In this document: positions 8,674-19,432 of the stretch, in pieces | Layout of the letters: each line of letters begins with the position of its first letter | Numbering within the stretch: position 1 is the first letter of the stretch | Origin: Bifidobacterium sp. ESL0763 | Lineage (GTDB): Bacteria > Actinomycetota > Actinomycetes > Actinomycetales > Bifidobacteriaceae | DNA length: 64,000 bases | Direction: 5' to 3' | NCBI RefSeq assembly: GCF_029433395.1 | Contig: NZ_JAQTHW010000002.1 | Location: forward strand, 372,001 to 436,000 | Notes under the pieces: generated by a model | The model's input: the letters and a program-made list of their open reading frames with translations, nothing else | Databases searched by the model: none | What the model was told of the DNA's origin: nothing | Position numbers and translations under genes: made by a program

Positions 8674-11448
8674 ATGGACGATGGCGAGAACGCGACACGA
8701 GCGATGCATGGGGATGACGACGAAATGACGATGAACGGCGACGGCGACAATGGTCAAAGTAAAGGGAATGCCGGGAATGGTCGCGGCGGCAGGAACAAGG
8801 GTGGTGCGAATCCCAAGAGCAACCGTGGCGGGACCGGTCCCATAGCATCATCCGCATCTTTGGCGACCCCGTCCGTCCCACGGGCCATCGAGGTGCGCGG
8901 CGCCCGCGTGCACAACCTCAGGAACATCGACGTCTCGATCCCGCTCAACCAGCTGGTCGGCATCGCCGGCGTCTCCGGCTCCGGCAAGTCGTCGCTGGCA
9001 CTGGGCGTGCTCTATGCCGAGGGGTCGCGCCGCTATCTCGACGCGCTCTCCACCTATACGCGCCGGCGGATGACGCAGGCCGAGAAGCCGCAGGTCGACT
9101 CGGTGCGCTTCGTGCCGCCGGCCCTGGCGCTGCGGCAGCGTCCGGGCGTCGGCGGCATGCGCTCCACCTTCGGCACCTCCACCGAGACCCTCAATGTGGT
9201 GCGCCTGATGTTCTCGCGCCTCGCCTCGCACCGCTGCCCGAACGGCCACTACCAGAAGCCGACGCTCGATGTCGCCGCCGAGGTGCCGATCCACTGCCCG
9301 GTCTGCGGTGCGCTCGTCGAGCCGCCCAGCGCCGAGCAGCTGGCGTTCAACTCCACCGGCGCCTGCCCTACCTGCCAGGGCACCGGCATCATCCACGAGG
9401 TCAACGACGCCGCGCTCGTGCCCGACGAGAGCTTGACGATCGACGAGGGCGCGGTGGTGCCGTGGCGCACCTTCGGTTTCAACGTCCAGCCCGACATCGT
9501 CCGCGAGTTCGGCGTGCGCACCGACGTGCCCTTCCGCGAGCTGACCGACGCCGAGCGCGAGATCGTCTTCAACGGGCCCGAGGAGAAGAAGCCCATCACC
9601 ATCACCTCCATCAAGGGCGTCCACCACCTCGACTTCACCTTCCGCAACGCGCGTCTGACCGTCACCAAGGAGCTCGACCGCGCCAGCGACGAGAAGCGGA
9701 TGGCCAAGGTGGCCAAGTTCCTGGTCGAGCGCACCTGCCCGGACTGCGGCGGCTCGCGCCTCAACGACGCGGCACGCGCGCCCAGGATCGGCGAGCGCAA
9801 CCTCGCGGAGGTCGCCTCGTGGCCGCTGCGCCAGGTACTCGCCTGGGCCCAGGGTGTGCCGGACTCGCTGCCGCAGGGCATGCGGCGGATGGCCGAGAGC
9901 CTGGTCGAGGCGCTGGAGGAGATGGGGCATCGGCTCCTGCAGCTCGGCCTGGGCTACCTCGCGCTCGACCGCGCCAGTGCCACGCTCTCCACCGGCGAAC
10001 GCCAGCGCGCCCAGCTCTCGCGCGCGGTGCGCAACGAGACCACCGGCGTGCTCTACGTGCTCGACGAGCCGTCCACCGGCCTGCACCCCGCCAACATCGA
10101 GGGACTCATCGGCGTGATGCGCGACCTGCTGGCCTCCGGCAACTCCGTGGTGTTCGTCGACCACGACGTCCACGTGCTCGCCGCCGCCGACCATTTCATC
10201 GAGATGGGCCCCGGCGCCGGCAGCCGCGGCGGACGCATCCTCACGCAAGGCTCGCCGGAGCGCATTCTGCACGACCCGCACTCGCGCATCGCCGGATTCC
10301 TTGACGGATCGCAGCCCGTGGTGGTGCGCGACCGCCTGCCGTTGCCGACGAAGTCCGGGCAGGGCTGGATCGGCATGGAGACCGGTCCCATCCACACCGT
10401 CCATCCGCTGCATGTCGCCATCCCGCGCGGGCGCATGACCGCCGTCACCGGCGTTTCCGGCTCCGGCAAGACCACCATGGTGCTCGAATCCCTGATCCCG
10501 GGGCTTCAGGCCCGTCAGGACGGCTCGTCGCTGCCGGGCCATGTGCGCTCGCTGTCCGACGCGGGCGTCACCCGCGTACGCCTGGTCGACTCCACGCCCA
10601 TCGGCATCAACGTGCGCTCCACGCTCGCCACCTATTCCGGCGTCATGGACATGCTGCGCCGCGCCTTCGCCTCCACGGTGGTGGCGAAGGCGCGCAGGCT
10701 CAAGCTCTCGGCCTTCTCCTACAACACCGGTTCGCTGCGCTGCCCGCAATGCGACGGCACCGGCCAGATTAGCCTCGACATCCAGTTCCTGCCCGACGTC
10801 ACCATTACCTGCCCGGCCTGCGGAGGCAGCCGCTACCGGCGCGAGGCCGACGGCATACGACTGGCCACACCGTCGCATCCGCAAGGGATGACGCTGCCCG
10901 AGGTGCTGGACCTGGAGGTCGACGACGCGCTCGACTTCTTCGCCGTCGACGGGCAGTCCGTGTCGGCGACGGCCGCGGCCGAGACGGATTCCGGGTCCAT
11001 GATCGGCACATCCGCGCTCAAACGCATCCACCGCTCGCTCGAAACCCTGCACGACCTGGGCCTCGGCTACCTCACGCTCGGCGAGGACACGCCCAGCCTT
11101 TCCGGCGGCGAGGCCCAGCGGCTCAAGCTTTCCAACGAGCTCGGCAAGAAGCAGGGCACCTCGCTGTTCGTGCTCGACGAGCCGACCACCGGCCTGCATC
11201 CGCTCGACGTACGCACGCTCATCGACGTGCTGCAGCGACTGGTCGAGCGGGGCGCGACGGTCGTCTTCATCGAACACGACCTCGACATGATCGCCAACGC
11301 CGACTACGTCATCGACATGGGGCCCGGCGGCGGCGAGGAGGGTGGCACCATCGTCGCCACCGGCACGCCCGACGAGGTCGCCGCTGATCCCGCAAGCGTC
11401 ACCGGCCGTTACCTGGCCCGGCACATGGCCGGTGGCGCGGAGCGGTGA
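8674..11448 (+). CDS. UvrA-like excinuclease ATPase (UvrA paralogue)
   Basis: A 924-residue UvrA-family ATPase with two ABC modules. First Walker A is [10 protein letters not shown] near residue 100; zinc-type Cys pairs follow ([13 protein letters not shown] and CPDCGGSRL). The first signature is [12 protein letters not shown], with [13 protein letters not shown]. The second module has [21 protein letters not shown] and [21 protein letters not shown] and [13 protein letters not shown]. The first signature has Thr in place of the usual Gly, and the UvrB-binding region appears reduced, which fits the UvrA2/DrrC-type paralogues linked to drug tolerance and not the housekeeping UvrA. The N-terminus is disordered and rich in Asn, Gly and Asp. 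The start is uncertain: ATG at 8674 is used; 8608 and 8707 are alternatives. A uvrB gene is not nearby. Confidence 0.85.
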   Translation: MDDGENATRAMHGDDDEMTMNGDGDNGQSKGNAGNGRGGRNKGGANPKSNRGGTGPIASSASLATPSVPRAIEVRGARVHNLRNIDVSIPLNQLVGIAGVSGSGKSSLALGVLYAEGSRRYLDALSTYTRRRMTQAEKPQVDSVRFVPPALALRQRPGVGGMRSTFGTSTETLNVVRLMFSRLASHRCPNGHYQKPTLDVAAEVPIHCPVCGALVEPPSAEQLAFNSTGACPTCQGTGIIHEVNDAALVPDESLTIDEGAVVPWRTFGFNVQPDIVREFGVRTDVPFRELTDAEREIVFNGPEEKKPITITSIKGVHHLDFTFRNARLTVTKELDRASDEKRMAKVAKFLVERTCPDCGGSRLNDAARAPRIGERNLAEVASWPLRQVLAWAQGVPDSLPQGMRRMAESLVEALEEMGHRLLQLGLGYLALDRASATLSTGERQRAQLSRAVRNETTGVLYVLDEPSTGLHPANIEGLIGVMRDLLASGNSVVFVDHDVHVLAAADHFIEMGPGAGSRGGRILTQGSPERILHDPHSRIAGFLDGSQPVVVRDRLPLPTKSGQGWIGMETGPIHTVHPLHVAIPRGRMTAVTGVSGSGKTTMVLESLIPGLQARQDGSSLPGHVRSLSDAGVTRVRLVDSTPIGINVRSTLATYSGVMDMLRRAFASTVVAKARRLKLSAFSYNTGSLRCPQCDGTGQISLDIQFLPDVTITCPACGGSRYRREADGIRLATPSHPQGMTLPEVLDLEVDDALDFFAVDGQSVSATAAAETDSGSMIGTSALKRIHRSLETLHDLGLGYLTLGEDTPSLSGGEAQRLKLSNELGKKQGTSLFVLDEPTTGLHPLDVRTLIDVLQRLVERGATVVFIEHDLDMIANADYVIDMGPGGGEEGGTIVATGTPDEVAADPASVTGRYLARHMAGGAER

Positions 11449-11454
11449 TGGAGG

Positions 11455-11892
11455 TCATCGCTCAAGCGGAGCGTTCTCGACATTGCCGACGAGCATGTCG
11501 CCGGTGATTTTCGGCACCGACGAGTCGAGGAACGCCTTGGCGTCGCGCGAGACGATGCAGTCGGCGTTCCATTGCTCGGCGCATGCGCGGATGATGCCGT
11601 CCTCGAAATCCGGTTCGCTTGAATCCACGGCGATGCCGCATGTGGCGCTGTCGACTGGAAGCACCTCGAAGGTCTCGATGAATCGGCGGATCCAGTTTCT
11701 TCGTTGGTTTTCCGACAGATCGCGTCGCGAAATATAATAGGCATCCTTAAGACTCCCGGCGCAAACCGCCAAGCAAGGTCCCCCGTCTTTCGCCGCATTC
11801 TCGAAAAGGGAAAATGCCGAAACGAAGTTCGCGCGGTCGGGACTCATGACGTCAAGAAGGAAATTGGTATCTACGAAAATTCTATTCTGCAC
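11455..11892 (-). CDS. PIN-domain toxin (VapC-like)
   Basis: A 145-residue PIN-domain ribonuclease candidate. The first acidic residue is Asp8 in IFVDTNFLLDV; the second cluster is EPDFEDGIIRACAEQ and the last acidic site is IVSRDAKAF, giving the four-acid Mg-binding centre. The start codon overlaps the upstream antitoxin by 11 bases, so translation is probably coupled. PIN toxins usually cleave tRNA or rRNA and are held inactive by the partner. The gene is convergent with the UvrA paralogue, with only 6 bases between stops. Confidence 0.85.
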   Translation of the reverse strand: MQNRIFVDTNFLLDVMSPDRANFVSAFSLFENAAKDGGPCLAVCAGSLKDAYYISRRDLSENQRRNWIRRFIETFEVLPVDSATCGIAVDSSEPDFEDGIIRACAEQWNADCIVSRDAKAFLDSSVPKITGDMLVGNVENAPLER

Positions 11893-12193
11893 GATGCGCT
11901 AACTCCTCTTTGACGTCCACTGGTGTCAGCTGCCCTATGTGGGAAGGCAGCTTGACCGAAGCGATATCAGCCTTCGCCTCCTCGATCATCTTCTCGTGGT
12001 CCATCCGGCGCTTCGGATAGCCGACCTTGAAACCGGTGGGGTAGGAGGAGGGCTGGAAGGGCAGCATGCCGTCGCGCACGCTCTGCTTGAGGAACATGGT
12101 GACCGCCGTGGTCATGTTGAGCCCCATGTCCTCGAAGAGCGCCGCCGCATCCGCCTTGAGTTCCGGGTCGATGTTCATCGTCAGTTTCGCCAT
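11882..12193 (-). CDS. RelB/DinJ-family antitoxin
   Basis: A 103-residue protein whose start (MAKLTMNIDPELKADA) and middle (LNMTTAVTMFLKQSVRDG) match the ribbon-helix-helix N-terminus of RelB/DinJ antitoxins, which bind operator DNA as dimers and wrap the toxin with the C-terminal half. The ATG at 12193 follows GAAGAGGACGAC. A longer in-frame start at 12280 is preceded by a strong AGGAGG five bases away and would give 132 residues, so the 5' end is open to question. The partner is a PIN protein and not the usual RelE/YafQ toxin, an uncommon combination. Autoregulation is likely from the family. Confidence 0.82.
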   Translation of the reverse strand: MAKLTMNIDPELKADAAALFEDMGLNMTTAVTMFLKQSVRDGMLPFQPSSYPTGFKVGYPKRRMDHEKMIEEAKADIASVKLPSHIGQLTPVDVKEELAHRAE

Positions 12194-12522
12194 GTCGTCC
12201 TCTTCGAAGTTCCGTATCCGTGCATTCGGTATCTTCAGTATAGGACGAGCAGCGGTATGTTGTATGGTCAACGCACCCATAATAGCCTCCTAACAGCAGT
12301 ATCATTTCTCCTGTCCATCAAGTCTATTGGTGCTATACGTTGCGGCGCAAACGGAAACGGGACATGTGGTCGAACGGTCGAATCCGTTGCAACGATGCGG
12401 ATCCGGATATCAAAAAGGCGATGTGGACAACTATTTCCTTATACACACCGCCCTGCACGGGCCGAGCGTTTTTAGACCGTGATTATGCACTGTTTCGGTT
12501 AGGGTCCGTTCCTGGTTTCCGC
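12194..12522. other. Intergenic interval between the toxin-antitoxin pair and msrAB
   Basis: 329 bases holding the control region of the antitoxin (a possible upstream start with AGGAGG at about 12286-12291 on the minus strand) and then about 200 bases before the msrAB stop with no gene or clear hairpin. The part near 12410-12520 is more AT-rich than the flanks. Confidence 0.4.
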
Positions 12523-13527
12523 TCACTTTGCCTTATCAAGTAGAGACAAGTACTTCCCGTAACCCTGCGCCTCCATCTGGTCGCGAGGCACGAAACGCAG
12601 CGAGGCGGAGTTCATGCAGTAGCGCAGCCCGCCGCGTTCGGCCGGCCCGTCGTCGAAGACATGGCCCAGGTGGATCTGCGTGTCGGCGGTGCGCACCTCG
12701 ATGCGCGGGCGGCCGGGCAGCGAAGTGTCGCGGTGCTCGGTGAGCGACGAGCCGTCGATGGGCTTGGAGAACGAGGGCCAGCCGCAGCCCGCGTCGAACT
12801 TGTCGGTCGAGAGGAACAGCGGCTTGCCGCTCACCACGTCCACGTAGATGCCCGGCTCGAAGGTCTGGTCGTATTCGTTGGCGAACGGCCGCTCGGTGGC
12901 CGCCTCCTGCGTCACCGCGTACTGCTCGTCGCTCAGCTCCCAGATGCGCTCGATGTAGCGCTGCCGCTTGCCCACGTTCATCAGCTTGGCCACGGAGATA
13001 TGGCAGTAGCCGCCCGGGTTCTTGTCCAGGTAGTCCTGGTGGTAGGCCTCGGCGGGGTAGAAGTTGCGCAGCGGCTCCACCAGTACGGCCGGCCGGCGCC
13101 CGTAGCGCACGTAGAGCTGCTGCAGCGCCTGCTCGTAGACGTCGCGCTGCGCCTGGTCGGTGTGGAACATGCCGGTGCGGTACTGCCTGCCGGTGTCGTT
13201 GCCCTGCCGGTCCACCGAGAACGGGTCGATGACGTCGAGGAAGAGCAGGGTGAGTGTGCGCAGGCTCACGCGCGCCGGGTCGAAGTCCACGCGCACGGTC
13301 TCCGCCGCGTCCGTCGTGCCGTCGCAGACCTCCTCATACGACGGATCCTCCTTGCGAGATTGCGCGTAGCCGACCTGCGTGGCGGTGACCCCGTCGACGC
13401 CCTGGAAATACCGTTCGACGCCCCAGAAGCAACCGCCCGCGAAATAGGCGGTCCGGGTTCCGGCCGGTTCTCGCCGCGTGGTCTGGCCCTCGTTGGTTTT
13501 GCCGTTGTTGCTGTTCGCATCCGTCAT
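12523..13527 (-). CDS. msrAB: Fused methionine sulfoxide reductase A/B
   Basis: A 334-residue fusion. The N-terminal MsrA domain carries [14 protein letters not shown], the catalytic Cys motif for the S-sulfoxide. The C-terminal MsrB domain has DAGCGWPSF and [13 protein letters not shown], where the Cys of the RYC motif is catalytic for the R-sulfoxide. Met replaces the common Ile after that Cys. The MsrB CxxC zinc pairs are absent, as in many fused forms. The start at 13527 ([10 protein letters not shown]) follows AAGGAGAACGAC. The frame stays open far upstream by chance through antisense of the SNF2 gene; that part is not coding. The enzyme repairs oxidised methionine, fitting an anaerobe exposed to oxygen stress. 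Confidence 0.95.
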   Translation of the reverse strand: MTDANSNNGKTNEGQTTRREPAGTRTAYFAGGCFWGVERYFQGVDGVTATQVGYAQSRKEDPSYEEVCDGTTDAAETVRVDFDPARVSLRTLTLLFLDVIDPFSVDRQGNDTGRQYRTGMFHTDQAQRDVYEQALQQLYVRYGRRPAVLVEPLRNFYPAEAYHQDYLDKNPGGYCHISVAKLMNVGKRQRYIERIWELSDEQYAVTQEAATERPFANEYDQTFEPGIYVDVVSGKPLFLSTDKFDAGCGWPSFSKPIDGSSLTEHRDTSLPGRPRIEVRTADTQIHLGHVFDDGPAERGGLRYCMNSASLRFVPRDQMEAQGYGKYLSLLDKAK

Positions 13528-13794
13528 GTCGTTCTCCTTCAAGCGCTGGTCGCCGTCGCGGTCTGTGCGCCGGTGCCGTGCGTCCGCGTGCGTCGCGATT
13601 ACTGATAGTCTGCCACAAACGCCCTCGCGATGATGCGCATCGTTCGGCCGGGGCGTAAACCTCTTGAGGGTCGGCGTGCCATCGCGCCCTCCCGACTCCG
13701 CCCGGAGCATGCCCGATGACACGGCCGGCGAAAGAAGAGTAGAATGAAAGTTTGCGGTATTCGGTACCAGCGGTATCGGAACCGGTGACGTTGT

Positions 13795-16700
13795 TTGTGG
13801 CGAAAAGGGGACCGGAATTTGGATTGGCGCGCGTCGGTATACGGCTCGAGGACCGGAAGCTCGGGAGGCTTCGGGCTTGGTTCGGGTTCGGACGACGACG
13901 TCTTCGGCGCCGACCCTGACGGCGGCGTGACCTTCGGCGCCAACGAGCCGGCCGTGCCCGAAAAGGTGCTGCGCCAGCGCGGCGGTAAGGCGTTCTACCG
14001 CGCCTACGAGGTCATCTCGGGCGGGCGCATGCACGGCTTGACCTGTACGCCCGGCGAGGACGGCACGCTGTTGGCCGCGTCCGTGGAACCGGCCGACGAG
14101 TTCGCCGACGACTATGCCGTGAGCGCCCGCATCGACGAGAACCATGGTCAGATCATCGCCTCGGACTGCACCTGCCCGGCGTTCGGCCGCTTCGGCGCGA
14201 TCTGCAAGCACGTCATCGCGCTGATCATGCAATATAACGACACGCCCCAGAAATTCGAGGAACTGGGCAACGGTATCGCCGCCTCCGGAGCCAACGGCGC
14301 TTCGGGCAGGCCGGCGCACAGGGTCGTGCGCCACACATCCCGCGTGCTGCGCTCGTTCATGCACCAGGAGGATTCCCAGCTCGCCGAACAGGCCAAGAAC
14401 CGCCAGCTGGAGCTGTTGAAGGAGGTCAGCAGCCGCGCGTCCGGCGACCTCGGCAGCGACGCCGCGCTCACCCGCCATATGCCCATCGGTTCGGTGGCGC
14501 TGCGCCCGATGCTCGAGAACTCCGGCCGCGACTGGTACCTGCGCCTGCACATCGCGGTGCCCAGCAAAGGCATCTCCTACGTCATCAAGGACATCAAGGC
14601 GCTCGTGGCCGCGGTGCAGCGCCGCGAATTCGTGACCTACGGCAAGAAGCTGGCGTTCGTGCACTCCCGTGATTCCTTCGACGAGCGCTCGCGTTCCATC
14701 CTGGCCATCCTGGGCCGCGCCATCGAGATTCGCAAAAGCGTCTCCGGCGATTTCCAGTTCTACCAGAGCAAGGCCGAGGCGCAGGAGATGCGGCTGAGCG
14801 ACGACGAGACCGCCGAGCTGCTGGTCCTGTTCGTCGACGCGGACGTCACCCTCGACTACGTGCCCGCGCACGGCAGCTTCTCCTCGGCTATCCCCGTGCG
14901 CGTGGTCGACGGGGACCCGGACCTGGGCCTCGAGGTCGCCGCTGTCGGCGGTGACGGTGGGAATGATGATGGCAATGGCAACGGCAACGGCAACAGCGAT
15001 GGCGCCCACGCCAATGGCAACGGCGGGGCGGGCCAGGGCTATGTCATCCACCACGACCTCAATATCGAGATATTCGTCATCGGCCGCGGCTCACAGTTCG
15101 TCATCGTGCGCCGTTCCGGATCCAGCCGCGCCTTCGCCTCCGACGCCCCCGAGATCCACCGGTGCTCCGGCACGATGGCCGACCAGCGCAACCTGCTTGA
15201 GGTGCTGTGCACCGGCGACGAGCGGGGCGACCTCTATCTGAGCGCCGACGACATCGAGGAGTTCTCACGCACGGTGTTGCCCGCGCTCGATCCCGTTCCG
15301 GCGGACGGACATGCGTCGCCGGATGCGGCGGGCGCGACTGATGGAACCGCGCGTGATGCGGGGAACGGCGAGCAAGGCGAAGGCTCCGAGACCGGTATCT
15401 CGACGTCTGATGGAGCGACGGATACGGCTCCCGATACCACCTCGACAGTGAGTAACGACCTGACGCCCGCCACCTCCCGCGACACCTCGCGCCACGGCAT
15501 CGCCGTCAGGCTGCCCGAGGAACTGATCAGGCTGCGCCACGTGCCCTGCCACATCGAGACCTACCTCGACCGCGACCGCAAGGGCATCACCTGCGACGTG
15601 CAGGCCCGGTACGGCGACGAGCGCTTCCACGTCTTCTCCGGCATCAGCGGATCCGAGCCGGTCGCGCGCGACCATGGAGCCGAACGGCTGGCGGTGGAGG
15701 CCGTGCGCCAGTACTTCCCGATGCCCACCGGCCCCATCGCCCGCATCGCCGAGGACGACGACAAGGCCATCTACAAGCTGCTGAACGAGGGGCTGCCCGT
15801 GCTGCGCGGGCTGGGCGAGGTGTACTCCACGCCGAGCTTCGACGGGCTCACCTCCTCGCCGCATCCGGTCTTCAGGATCGGTCTCTCGATCAAGTCCGGG
15901 CTGGTGGAGATCTCGCCGATCGCCGACGAGATCGACCCCTCCGAGGTGCCGGCCTTGCTCAACAGCTACCGCAAGCGCCGCAAGTTCCACCGCCTGCGTA
16001 ACGGTGCCTTCGTCAACATGGCCGACGTCGACACCAGCAAGCTCGACGAGGTCGGCGCGGACCTGGGCATCAAGTCGGTCGACCTGGACTCCGGAGCCGT
16101 GAGCGTGCCCGCCTACGAGGCCTATTACCTCGACGGCGAGGCGGACGACGAGGACAAAAGCGACGAGTTCCGCAGCTACCTGGGCGACCTGCGCGTCATC
16201 GACCCGAAAGCCTACCGGGTGCCGCAGGCGCTCGCCGGCGTGCTGCGGCCCTACCAGGTCGAGGGGTTCCGCTGGCTCAACGCCGTGGCCGACAAGGGCT
16301 TCGGCGGCATCCTGGCCGACGAGATGGGCCTGGGCAAGACCGTGCAGATGCTCTCGTACCTGCTCGCGCGGCGCGACGAACAACGCAATATCGGCCCGAA
16401 CCTCATCGTCTGCCCGGCGTCGCTGGTCTACAACTGGGCCGCCGAATGCGCCAAGTTCGCCCCGGAGCTCAACGTGCAGGTGCTCGCCGGCTCCAAGGCC
16501 TCCCGCCGCGCGACGCTCAGGAACACCAAGGCATGGTATGAGGGCAGGAAGGCGCTGGGGGCCGATGAGGCCGGTGCCGGTTCCTATGTCGGTTCCGCTA
16601 TTGGTTCCTCTGCCGACATGACGGAGCGTCTGAGCGTTCATCAGGATGTCGCCGGGGCGCAGCAGGCGAGTTTCGATATTTCAGCGGGTGCGAACGACGA

Positions 16701-18087
16701 CGGCTGGCAGAGTGCCGACAGCCCGCAGCCCATCGACGAGGACGGGACGGCGTCATGGGACGCGCCCGACGTGCTGATCACCTCGTACGACCTGCTGCGT
16801 CGCGACATCGACGATTACGACGGGCTGGAATGCCACTGCATGACCCTCGACGAGGCGCAGTACATCAAGAACCACGCCACCAAGTCCGCCCGCGCCGTGC
16901 GCAAGGTCAATGCGCGGCACCGGTTCGCGCTCACCGGCACGCCGATCGAGAACCGGCTTTCCGAGCTGTGGAGCATCTTCGACTTCCTGATGCCCGGCAT
17001 GCTCGGCGCCTACAAGCATTTCCGCGAGCGTTTCGAGATGCCGATTCTCTCCGGCGACGAGCACGCCCAGCGCAAGTTGCAGGCGTTCGTCGGCCCGTTC
17101 ATCCTGCGGCGTTTGAAGTCGCAAGTCTTGAAGGACCTGCCCGACAAGATCGAGAACGTGCTCACCGTCCAGCTTGAGGGTGAGCAGCGCCGGCTCTACG
17201 CCGCGCTCGAGCAGCAGCTGCGCGCCACCTTGAACAAGCAGCGTGACATCGAATACAAGACCGGCACAATCCAGATTCTGGCCCAGCTCACCCGTTTGCG
17301 CCAGGCCTGCTGCGACCCGCGGCTGCTGTTCAGCAATGTCGGCAGCAACGTCGTCAGGAAGGACGCACACGTCTGGGGCATGCCCAGCCGCGAGACCGAG
17401 CGCGCCGACGACGAGCCGATCGACGAGGCCGTCGGGGTGGCTGACGAGCTCAGCGAGACCGCCGATGCGTCGGCGAACGCGATCGCGGGCAACGGTGGTG
17501 CGGTCGCTTCGGTGGCAGACGGAGCCGCCGGGGCGTGGTCCTCCGGCAAGCCGCGCAAGGTCACCTCGGCCAAGCTCGACGCCATCGAGGAGCTGGTCGC
17601 CAGTTGCCAGGACGCCGGCCGCAAGATGCTGATCTTCTCGCAGTTCACCAGCTTCCTCGACCTCATCGCCGAGCGACTGCGCAAGAACAAGGTCGCCTAC
17701 AACGTCATCACCGGCGCCACGCCCAAGCGCAAGCGCCTCGAGCTGGTCGACCGGTTCAACGCCGACGACACCCCGGTTTTCCTCATCTCGCTGAAGGCCG
17801 GCAACACGGGCCTGAACCTGACCGGTGCGTGCGTGGTGGTGCATGCCGACCCGTGGTGGAACGCCGCCGCGCAGGAGCAGGCCACCGACCGCGCCCACCG
17901 CATCGGCCAGACCCAGGACGTCAACGTCTACCAGATCGTCGCCAAGGACACCATCGAGGAGCGCATCCTGAAGATGCAGCGCTCCAAGAGCGATCTGGCC
18001 GACCGCTTTGTCAACCACGCCGGTACCGGCAGCGCCACAGGCATCTCCAACCTCACCAAGGACGATCTGCTGCAATTGTTGGGGTAA
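13795..18087 (+). CDS. SWIM zinc-finger SNF2-family helicase
   Basis: A 1430-residue Swi2/Snf2 ATPase. A SWIM zinc finger ([15 protein letters not shown], CxC...CxH) lies near residues 122-143. The helicase core occupies the last 600 residues: [12 protein letters not shown] (near 840), LDEAQYIKN (near 1020), [19 protein letters not shown], then [14 protein letters not shown] (near 1280), [13 protein letters not shown] and [14 protein letters not shown]. Three low-complexity inserts rich in Gly, Asn, Asp, Ala and Thr (around 385-410, 500-555 and 925-980) separate the conserved blocks. Such proteins translocate on duplex DNA and are thought to remodel protein-DNA complexes; the role in bacteria is not settled. 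The start is uncertain: TTG at 13795 is listed; a second TTG at 13819 follows AAGGGGACCGGAA and is equally plausible. Confidence 0.9.
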   Translation: MWRKGDRNLDWRASVYGSRTGSSGGFGLGSGSDDDVFGADPDGGVTFGANEPAVPEKVLRQRGGKAFYRAYEVISGGRMHGLTCTPGEDGTLLAASVEPADEFADDYAVSARIDENHGQIIASDCTCPAFGRFGAICKHVIALIMQYNDTPQKFEELGNGIAASGANGASGRPAHRVVRHTSRVLRSFMHQEDSQLAEQAKNRQLELLKEVSSRASGDLGSDAALTRHMPIGSVALRPMLENSGRDWYLRLHIAVPSKGISYVIKDIKALVAAVQRREFVTYGKKLAFVHSRDSFDERSRSILAILGRAIEIRKSVSGDFQFYQSKAEAQEMRLSDDETAELLVLFVDADVTLDYVPAHGSFSSAIPVRVVDGDPDLGLEVAAVGGDGGNDDGNGNGNGNSDGAHANGNGGAGQGYVIHHDLNIEIFVIGRGSQFVIVRRSGSSRAFASDAPEIHRCSGTMADQRNLLEVLCTGDERGDLYLSADDIEEFSRTVLPALDPVPADGHASPDAAGATDGTARDAGNGEQGEGSETGISTSDGATDTAPDTTSTVSNDLTPATSRDTSRHGIAVRLPEELIRLRHVPCHIETYLDRDRKGITCDVQARYGDERFHVFSGISGSEPVARDHGAERLAVEAVRQYFPMPTGPIARIAEDDDKAIYKLLNEGLPVLRGLGEVYSTPSFDGLTSSPHPVFRIGLSIKSGLVEISPIADEIDPSEVPALLNSYRKRRKFHRLRNGAFVNMADVDTSKLDEVGADLGIKSVDLDSGAVSVPAYEAYYLDGEADDEDKSDEFRSYLGDLRVIDPKAYRVPQALAGVLRPYQVEGFRWLNAVADKGFGGILADEMGLGKTVQMLSYLLARRDEQRNIGPNLIVCPASLVYNWAAECAKFAPELNVQVLAGSKASRRATLRNTKAWYEGRKALGADEAGAGSYVGSAIGSSADMTERLSVHQDVAGAQQASFDISAGANDDGWQSADSPQPIDEDGTASWDAPDVLITSYDLLRRDIDDYDGLECHCMTLDEAQYIKNHATKSARAVRKVNARHRFALTGTPIENRLSELWSIFDFLMPGMLGAYKHFRERFEMPILSGDEHAQRKLQAFVGPFILRRLKSQVLKDLPDKIENVLTVQLEGEQRRLYAALEQQLRATLNKQRDIEYKTGTIQILAQLTRLRQACCDPRLLFSNVGSNVVRKDAHVWGMPSRETERADDEPIDEAVGVADELSETADASANAIAGNGGAVASVADGAAGAWSSGKPRKVTSAKLDAIEELVASCQDAGRKMLIFSQFTSFLDLIAERLRKNKVAYNVITGATPKRKRLELVDRFNADDTPVFLISLKAGNTGLNLTGACVVVHADPWWNAAAQEQATDRAHRIGQTQDVNVYQIVAKDTIEERILKMQRSKSDLADRFVNHAGTGSATGISNLTKDDLLQLLG

Positions 18088-18167
18088 GGAAAATTCTATT
18101 GCTGATAGACGCGATCTAGTGCTTCTAATGCTGGATAGACACATTGCGCGAATTGGGGGACTCCGGA

Positions 18168-18668
18168 CTATTCCAAAGCAATTGCATAGTCTTCGGGGGT
18201 CTGCGGATAAGACTGGTAGCTGCTGAATATGTCGTAACAGATTTGCGTTACCTGTCCATGTGCCAGATCAAAGAGGTCAAGCAAGAAATCGTCTGGATGT
18301 TTGATTTCGATATGCAGCGGAGCCGTTGATTCGGCCGGGAAATCTTTGATGTTAAAAGTCACAAGCGTTTCCGCCGAACAATATGCCGCTGCCGCCAAAA
18401 CATGCTTATCCCCTTCATCGCACGTCATCGTTTCGATGAGTTTCTCGTAACCGGTTATCTCGGCGTTGGGGAAGTGCTGACGCATGAGTTGGATACGGTG
18501 TTCCACCTTCTCTTGGCCTATCCGAGGCGATAACGTTCGGTTGAGTTCTTCAAGCACGCCGTCAGACCAGTAGGGGACGAAGAGCTGCTGTTCGGCGAGA
18601 CACAGGAATAAATCGCTGGTTGTTTCGCCGAACAGCGTGCAGGTGTCGAAGAAGACGGGGAAACTCAT
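18168..18668 (-). CDS. PIN-domain toxin paired with an HTH antitoxin
   Basis: A 166-residue PIN-domain protein. Asp8 lies in PVFFDTCTLFG, a conserved Glu in DGVLEELNRTL, the third acidic site in CDEGDKHVLAAAAY and the C-terminal strand in LVTFNIKDFP. It is probably a ribonuclease toxin. Its ATG overlaps the antitoxin stop by one base (TAATG), so the two are translationally coupled. This is the left edge of the AT-rich accessory block; base composition is already lower than in the SNF2 gene 80 bases away, which it faces tail to tail. Confidence 0.82.
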   Translation of the reverse strand: MSFPVFFDTCTLFGETTSDLFLCLAEQQLFVPYWSDGVLEELNRTLSPRIGQEKVEHRIQLMRQHFPNAEITGYEKLIETMTCDEGDKHVLAAAAYCSAETLVTFNIKDFPAESTAPLHIEIKHPDDFLLDLFDLAHGQVTQICYDIFSSYQSYPQTPEDYAIALE

Positions 18669-19216
18669 TATGCGCCTCGCTTCTTGCGGATGAGCGGATT
18701 GTCGAAGGTGAGTTCGAGATTTGTGTCTTTGGCGAGCTCCTTGAAATCCTTGACGAAGGCCTCATGCCTGCTTTGCATGTATTTTTGAAGATCGGTAAGT
18801 AAAACTCTGCGATGCCTGCCGACTTTGCGATAGGGAATTTCTTTGTTTTCGAGTAGTTTCACGAAAGTGGGACGGGAGATGCCAAGCATGTCCGCAGCAG
18901 CCTGGGTGGTTAATTCCGTACTGCAGGGTGCGACCATCACGGCTTTGCCGCGTGAAAGTTGCGAGGCCACTTCCACAAGAACGTCTGCTAACTCTTTGGT
19001 CAAGGGTATTGGACTTTTGCCAGGTACGCTGATAGTGGGAATGGGAAAGTCTTTGCCCTGCGTCATATTGGTGAACTCAGCGTCGGTTTTCTGCTGAGTT
19101 TTCGATTTGGCAAGGCTCTTGGTAAGGGAATTCTTGATATTAATAAGTTGAGAACGATCCTCCTTTCTTGGCATGTATGTTGTTGATTCGTTGACCATGG
19201 TCTTGGCGGCGGTCAT
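18668..19216 (-). CDS. Helix-turn-helix (excisionase-type) antitoxin
   Basis: A 182-residue DNA-binding protein. The excisionase/MerR-like winged HTH lies near residues 103-150: LTTQAAADMLGISRPTFVK followed by KVGRHRRVLLTDLQKYM. The N-terminal 90 residues are Lys/Thr/Ser-rich and poorly structured; the C-terminal 35 residues are helical and charged and could bind the PIN toxin. HTH-PIN pairs of this arrangement are a known type II toxin-antitoxin layout. Several in-frame ATGs exist (residues 7 and 14), so the start at 19216 is uncertain; the ribosome site is weak. Three TTCGAA palindromes lie upstream and may be its operator. Confidence 0.8.
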   Translation of the reverse strand: MTAAKTMVNESTTYMPRKEDRSQLINIKNSLTKSLAKSKTQQKTDAEFTNMTQGKDFPIPTISVPGKSPIPLTKELADVLVEVASQLSRGKAVMVAPCSTELTTQAAADMLGISRPTFVKLLENKEIPYRKVGRHRRVLLTDLQKYMQSRHEAFVKDFKELAKDTNLELTFDNPLIRKKRGA

Positions 19217-19258
19217 GATCGTTACTTCTTTGTTTGGCTTAGTATCTATTGTACGTCA

Positions 19259-19297
19259 TATTCGAAATATTCGAAAATAACGAGAATTTTCGAAAAG
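19259..19297 (-). promoter_or_regulatory. Candidate operator: three TTCGAA palindromes before the HTH-PIN operon
   Basis: TTCGAA occurs at 19261-19266, 19270-19275 and 19289-19294, in an AT-rich setting 45-80 bases upstream of the antitoxin ATG. A possible -10 (TACAAT on the minus strand near 19247-19252) lies just downstream, so a protein bound here would cover the -35 region. Autoregulation by the HTH antitoxin is inferred. Confidence 0.5.
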
Positions 19298-19310
19298 TTT
19301 TGTACGTGTG

Positions 19311-19386
19311 GATAACATCCGGTAGGTTGCGCACTTTTGGTTTTCAGTTCTAGTCGTCTACATGTGATGTGCCAATCGTGTTGTCT
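19311..19386 (-). mobile_element. Solo remnant of an IS256-type right end
   Basis: This stretch matches the right end of the IS element at 23225-23300 over about 75 bases with scattered changes. Both contain GATAAC, then TCCGGTA, GTTGCGCACTTT and GGTTTTCAG, and end with CGTGTTGTC/CGTGTCGTC. The orientation is the same. No transposase sequence adjoins it; the STAND gene begins to its right. Confidence 0.75.
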
Positions 19387-19432
19387 TTTATTGGGTATTA
19401 CGCAATATCAGTTGTAAATACTCGAATCAAAA

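Noticed and set aside
8848..11424. 858-codon open frame opposite the UvrA paralogue
   Set aside because: Antisense shadow of a high-GC gene with biased third positions; Val/Gly/Ala/Arg-rich product without any family feature.
13528..15054. Upstream extension of the msrAB frame
   Set aside because: It is antisense to the SNF2 helicase gene and the MsrA domain begins just after the ribosome site at 13527.
18088..18167. tRNA attachment site at the left edge of the AT-rich block
   Set aside because: No tRNA or direct repeat is visible here or near 33200.
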